Shown here piece after piece: positions 12,514 through 14,750 of a stretch of 14,750 nt of DNA. How positions within the stretch are numbered: the stretch's first letter is position 1; every line of letters begins with the position of its first letter. A model generated the notes under the pieces. That model was not told the origin of the DNA, searched no databases, and saw nothing but the letters and a program-made list of their open reading frames with translations. This DNA is from an uncultured Bacteroidota bacterium (lineage in GTDB: Bacteria > Bacteroidota > Bacteroidia > Bacteroidales > P3). The position numbers were made by a program, and so were the translations under genes. The stretch spans positions 1-14,750 of the forward strand of contig URCX01000029.1 of NCBI GenBank assembly GCA_900546465.1. Reading direction: 5' to 3'.

Positions 12514-13446
12514 ATGACTTTATCTCGGAAAACAACAGGCATTATTTGCGGAATAGCTGCTGCTATCTGCTATGGAACAAACCCATTGGGAGCTTTGGCT
12601 CTTTATGCAGAAGAATTTACTCCTTATTCCGTCCTTTTCTATCGGTTCTTCTTCGCAACAGCAATATTGGCAATAGTTCTTCTCTGCAAAAAGATTTCTT
12701 TCAAGGTCAGCCTCAAAGAATTATTCTACCTCGCTGCTTTGGGAGTTATCTTCGTAACTTCTTCCATAACACTTTTCGTCTCTTTCACTTTCATGCCCGC
12801 AGGAATAGCCTCGACGCTTTTGTTTGTACACCCCATAATGGTTGCTTTGATAATGGCAACTTTCTTCAAAGAAAAAATAAACTTTGCCGTGGTGATGTCG
12901 ATATTACTTGCCTTTTGCGGGATAGCCATGTTGTATTATTCTCCTGATGGAATGGTGCTGAATACAACAGGAGTATTGCTTGTGCTGCTTTCCGCATTAT
13001 CCTACGCAGTATATATGATAACAATAAATAAATCATCGATAGAAATTCCGTCTCTCAAACTGAATTTTTATGTTCTTCTCTTTTGCTGCATAACAGCATT
13101 TGTTGCTAACTTTTTTCTCTCCGACAAACCCATACAGAGACTTGAAAGCATAACTCAACTGTTGCATGCCTTGCAACTCGCAATAGTACCGACTGTTCTT
13201 TCGCTCTGTTTTATGACAATAGCTTTGAAACGAATAGGATCTACCACTACTTCCATAATGGGAGCATTGGAACCACTTACAGCCGTATTGATAGGCGTAA
13301 TTATTTTTGGCGAGCCATTCTCAGTCAATTTGGCACTTGGCATTCTGCTTATACTTTGTGCCGAATTGATTATAGTGCTTTTCAGAGATCTCACACTTAA
13401 ACGTTTCATAGGAGTTTTCAGAAAACACGCCAAGAGACGCTGTTGA
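12514..13446 (+). CDS. EamA-family (DMT superfamily) transporter
   Basis: This is a 310-residue inner-membrane transporter of the drug/metabolite superfamily, EamA/RhaT type. About ten hydrophobic segments fall into two EamA repeats (about residues 8-143 and 155-297). Family-typical features are GIAAAICYGTNPL (12-24) in helix 1, FYRFFFATAIL (42-52), MPAGIASTLLFVHPIMVALIMATFFKEK (93-120) and, in repeat 2, IGSTTTSIMGALEPLTAVLIGVIIFGEPF (240-268), where the small-residue, proline and GE motifs are the usual ones. A basic tail (RKHAKRRC) ends the protein on the cytosolic side. The substrate cannot be told from sequence; amino acids or other metabolites are typical exports. The start ATG at 12514 follows GGGAAT. 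The tRNA-Asp terminator lies just before the gene and no own promoter is obvious. It converges on the TOPRIM-like gene. Confidence 0.88.
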   Translation: MTLSRKTTGIICGIAAAICYGTNPLGALALYAEEFTPYSVLFYRFFFATAILAIVLLCKKISFKVSLKELFYLAALGVIFVTSSITLFVSFTFMPAGIASTLLFVHPIMVALIMATFFKEKINFAVVMSILLAFCGIAMLYYSPDGMVLNTTGVLLVLLSALSYAVYMITINKSSIEIPSLKLNFYVLLFCCITAFVANFFLSDKPIQRLESITQLLHALQLAIVPTVLSLCFMTIALKRIGSTTTSIMGALEPLTAVLIGVIIFGEPFSVNLALGILLILCAELIIVLFRDLTLKRFIGVFRKHAKRRC

Positions 13447-13506
13447 TTTGAGAAAGAAAGATACAGGGAGGCTTATGAGTTTGTTCTGTGAATAGGCTGG
13501 ATATTT

Positions 13507-13540
13507 GAGGAATAGCTTATTCCTCTTTCAATTTTCTTCA
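13507..13540 (+). terminator. Terminator between convergent genes
   Basis: GAGGAATA (13507-13514) pairs perfectly with TATTCCTC (13518-13525) around a 3-base loop, followed by the T-rich TTTCAATTTTCTT. It lies 60 bases after the transporter stop and just outside the stop of the opposing gene, so it could serve both directions, better on the plus strand. Confidence 0.6.
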
Positions 13541-14316
13541 AGTATTTTTTTAAGTTTCTCTGCTCCATAGTAGTCAAGTACATATAGAGGAAATGCACTG
13601 AGTACTGCTACTTTTGGACATTGCTGCTTTATGTATTTTTCTAACTGTTTCTCAAATATGGTACTCTGAGTTACTATATATGTCGGCATGGTGTAACTAT
13701 CACTGACTAAATAGTTCATTTTGTAGACATGTGCTTTGATGAGTTCTTTCCATATTTCCGGAGTGTATTTTCTAATGTCATTAAATTTGTTTTTGTCTGA
13801 ACTTTGTTTTTTGTAATGATCTTCTGCATCGCATGCTTCTACATCGCTACAGTTGTTTCTGTTCGAACAATTCTTTGCTTTGCACTTTACGATTAAATCT
13901 TTGAAAGATTCTTTATCTGTGTAATGACGAATTGCTTCTAACATCGGGTAACTCAAGAAAAGAAGTCCGTTTTCGGTCTCATTGTTGAAATATTTAAGCA
14001 TTTCCATAATCTTTGAATCGTCAGCTTCTGTTGCATGTCCGTCATAATCAAAGAACAAATATATGCATGCAAAACTATCTTGATTATAGTCTTTGAGTGT
14101 TTCGTCTCGTCCTTTTAAGAGTGTAACGATGTCGATAGCAAAATTGTCATCACTCATTTGTTTGAAGAGTTGGTAAATGTCAGTTTTATAGACGCACTTG
14201 ATAACAATTCTCTGCTTTTCAGAATCACCTTGCAAGAAGTGTTGTTTAAGCGATTCTACATAATTCCATTCTCGTTTGCCCTCAAATATGAAAAGATGTA
14301 GTTCTTTATTTGACAT
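13528..14316 (-). CDS. TOPRIM-like nuclease partner of an AAA ATPase, putative defence effector
   Basis: This is a 262-residue protein with TOPRIM-type motifs: E12 in LFIFEGKRE (8-16), where a strand ends in the acidic catalytic residue, and D90/D92 in IYLFFDYDGH (85-94), the DxD pair. They are followed by LSYPMLEAIRHY (121-132), a signature resembling that after the DxD motif in DUF4435/RloB-type proteins. An insertion at about 145-167 holds C145, C150, C156, C162 and H167, a likely zinc site. I chose the ATG at 14316, which overlaps the end of the ATPase gene by 11 bases; an ATG at 14346 would add ten residues with no motif. Overlap with an AAA/ABC ATPase is the arrangement of two-gene defence systems such as PARIS (AriA/AriB) or AbiL, where the ATPase senses phage and releases or controls the TOPRIM effector. 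Which system this is, if any known one, is not decided. Confidence 0.65.
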   Translation of the reverse strand: MSNKELHLFIFEGKREWNYVESLKQHFLQGDSEKQRIVIKCVYKTDIYQLFKQMSDDNFAIDIVTLLKGRDETLKDYNQDSFACIYLFFDYDGHATEADDSKIMEMLKYFNNETENGLLFLSYPMLEAIRHYTDKESFKDLIVKCKAKNCSNRNNCSDVEACDAEDHYKKQSSDKNKFNDIRKYTPEIWKELIKAHVYKMNYLVSDSYTMPTYIVTQSTIFEKQLEKYIKQQCPKVAVLSAFPLYVLDYYGAEKLKKILEEN

Positions 14317-14750
14317 GGAAACCGTTTGCTTTGTAAATCTTTTCAATGTTATGCTCTTCGCGAAGTTCTTTTTCGGTGCATTGTGCCAAGGGAAGTATTT
14401 TGCGATTGTTCATAAGATAGAGACAGTCTGGACGCATCAAGTCATTGGTCATGATAGAAGTGTTGTGAGTAGTTACTATAAATTGAATGCCGCTTTGTCT
14501 CAATTTTTTTATCACTAATCTGGAAAGTTCATGGTGATAGAAAGCATCGAATTCATCGATAAAAACGAAAGATACTTCTCTTTGTATGTAGAGATACCAA
14601 TAATAGAAGAGCATTAGGGAACTTGTGCCTGTTGACATGATGTCTGTTAGTAGAATTTTCTTTTCTCCGAAATTAAAGGCTATGTTTTTATTTCCTATTC
14701 CGTCTTTTACAACAGAGAGCGTGCATTCTATATTTGCTTCATTTAGAAAT
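14306..14750 (-). CDS. AAA/ABC-type ATPase, C-terminal part (cut by window edge)
   Basis: The C-terminal 147 residues of an ABC-class AAA ATPase (AAA_15/AAA_21, OLD-like) are visible; the frame is open to the right edge, so the N-terminus with Walker A lies outside. In order there are an ABC-signature-like IMSTGTSSL (coded from about 14641 down to 14615), then Walker B with its catalytic glutamate, FVFIDEFDAFYH, and the switch histidine in FIVTTHNTSIMTND. A short tail with the cysteine- and glutamate-containing TEKELREEH ends the protein. Such ATPases couple DNA or phage-protein sensing to a nuclease. Its stop lies inside the TOPRIM-like gene start (11-base overlap, ATGTCAAATAA), pointing to coupled translation of a two-component unit. 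ATG codons inside the visible part, for example at 14638, are not the true start. Confidence 0.85.
   Translation of the reverse strand, partial: FLNEANIECTLSVVKDGIGNKNIAFNFGEKKILLTDIMSTGTSSLMLFYYWYLYIQREVSFVFIDEFDAFYHHELSRLVIKKLRQSGIQFIVTTHNTSIMTNDLMRPDCLYLMNNRKILPLAQCTEKELREEHNIEKIYKANGFHVK

Noticed and set aside
1..14750. CRISPR arrays, insertion sequences with terminal repeats, integrase genes
   Set aside because: I looked for regularly spaced repeats, transposase motifs and tyrosine or serine recombinase motifs and found none in the window.

Overview
The window looks like a chromosomal segment of a Bacteroidota (probably Bacteroidales) bacterium. The reasons are the short 287-residue primary sigma factor, Bacteroidota-type promoters (TAnnTTTG, in the best case preceded by TTTG at a 19-base spacing), weak or absent Shine-Dalgarno sequences, a tmRNA tag ending NYALAA, and a MobV relaxase of the kind found on Bacteroides mobile elements. 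The genus cannot be resolved by eye.

Layout. Positions 1-1000 hold two small membrane proteins (DUF4190-like and DUF2752-like) and poorly explained flanks. Positions 1316-5330 are housekeeping: a nucleoside phosphorylase on the minus strand, then, divergently, a U32-family Fe-S protein (TrhP/RlhA-like RNA hydroxylation family) whose stop overlaps the start of a PHP-domain phosphoesterase, then the primary sigma factor rpoD with a strong terminator.

Positions 5.4-11.6 kb form an accessory island. It carries a compact three-gene minus-strand operon with overlapping reading frames: a C5-cytosine methyltransferase, a 466-residue protein with two LAGLIDADG-like repeats that both lack the usual catalytic acid and that carries a Cys/His cluster, and a 190-residue PD-(D/E)XK nuclease-like protein. 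I read this as a restriction-modification system in which recognition and cleavage may be split between two proteins; this is the best candidate here for something undescribed. The operon has its own promoter and a hairpin in its leader. To its right, a 5'-truncated MobV relaxase and a 5'-truncated HNH endonuclease meet head to head at about 10,196-10,200, a rearrangement scar. An ADP-ribosylglycohydrolase-like gene with substituted metal-binding motifs follows.

From 11.8 to 13.45 kb the segment is core again: ssrA (tmRNA, minus) and tRNA-Asp (plus) fire divergently from two promoters flanking a perfect A/T palindrome, followed by an EamA-type transporter. The 3' end of ssrA faces the island, as expected if ssrA was the integration site, but I found no second copy of that 3' end. 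The right edge (13.5-14.75 kb, minus) holds an AAA/ABC-type ATPase cut by the window and, overlapping it, a TOPRIM-like partner with a four-cysteine insertion. This gene pair resembles two-component defence systems of the PARIS/AbiL/RloAB kind.
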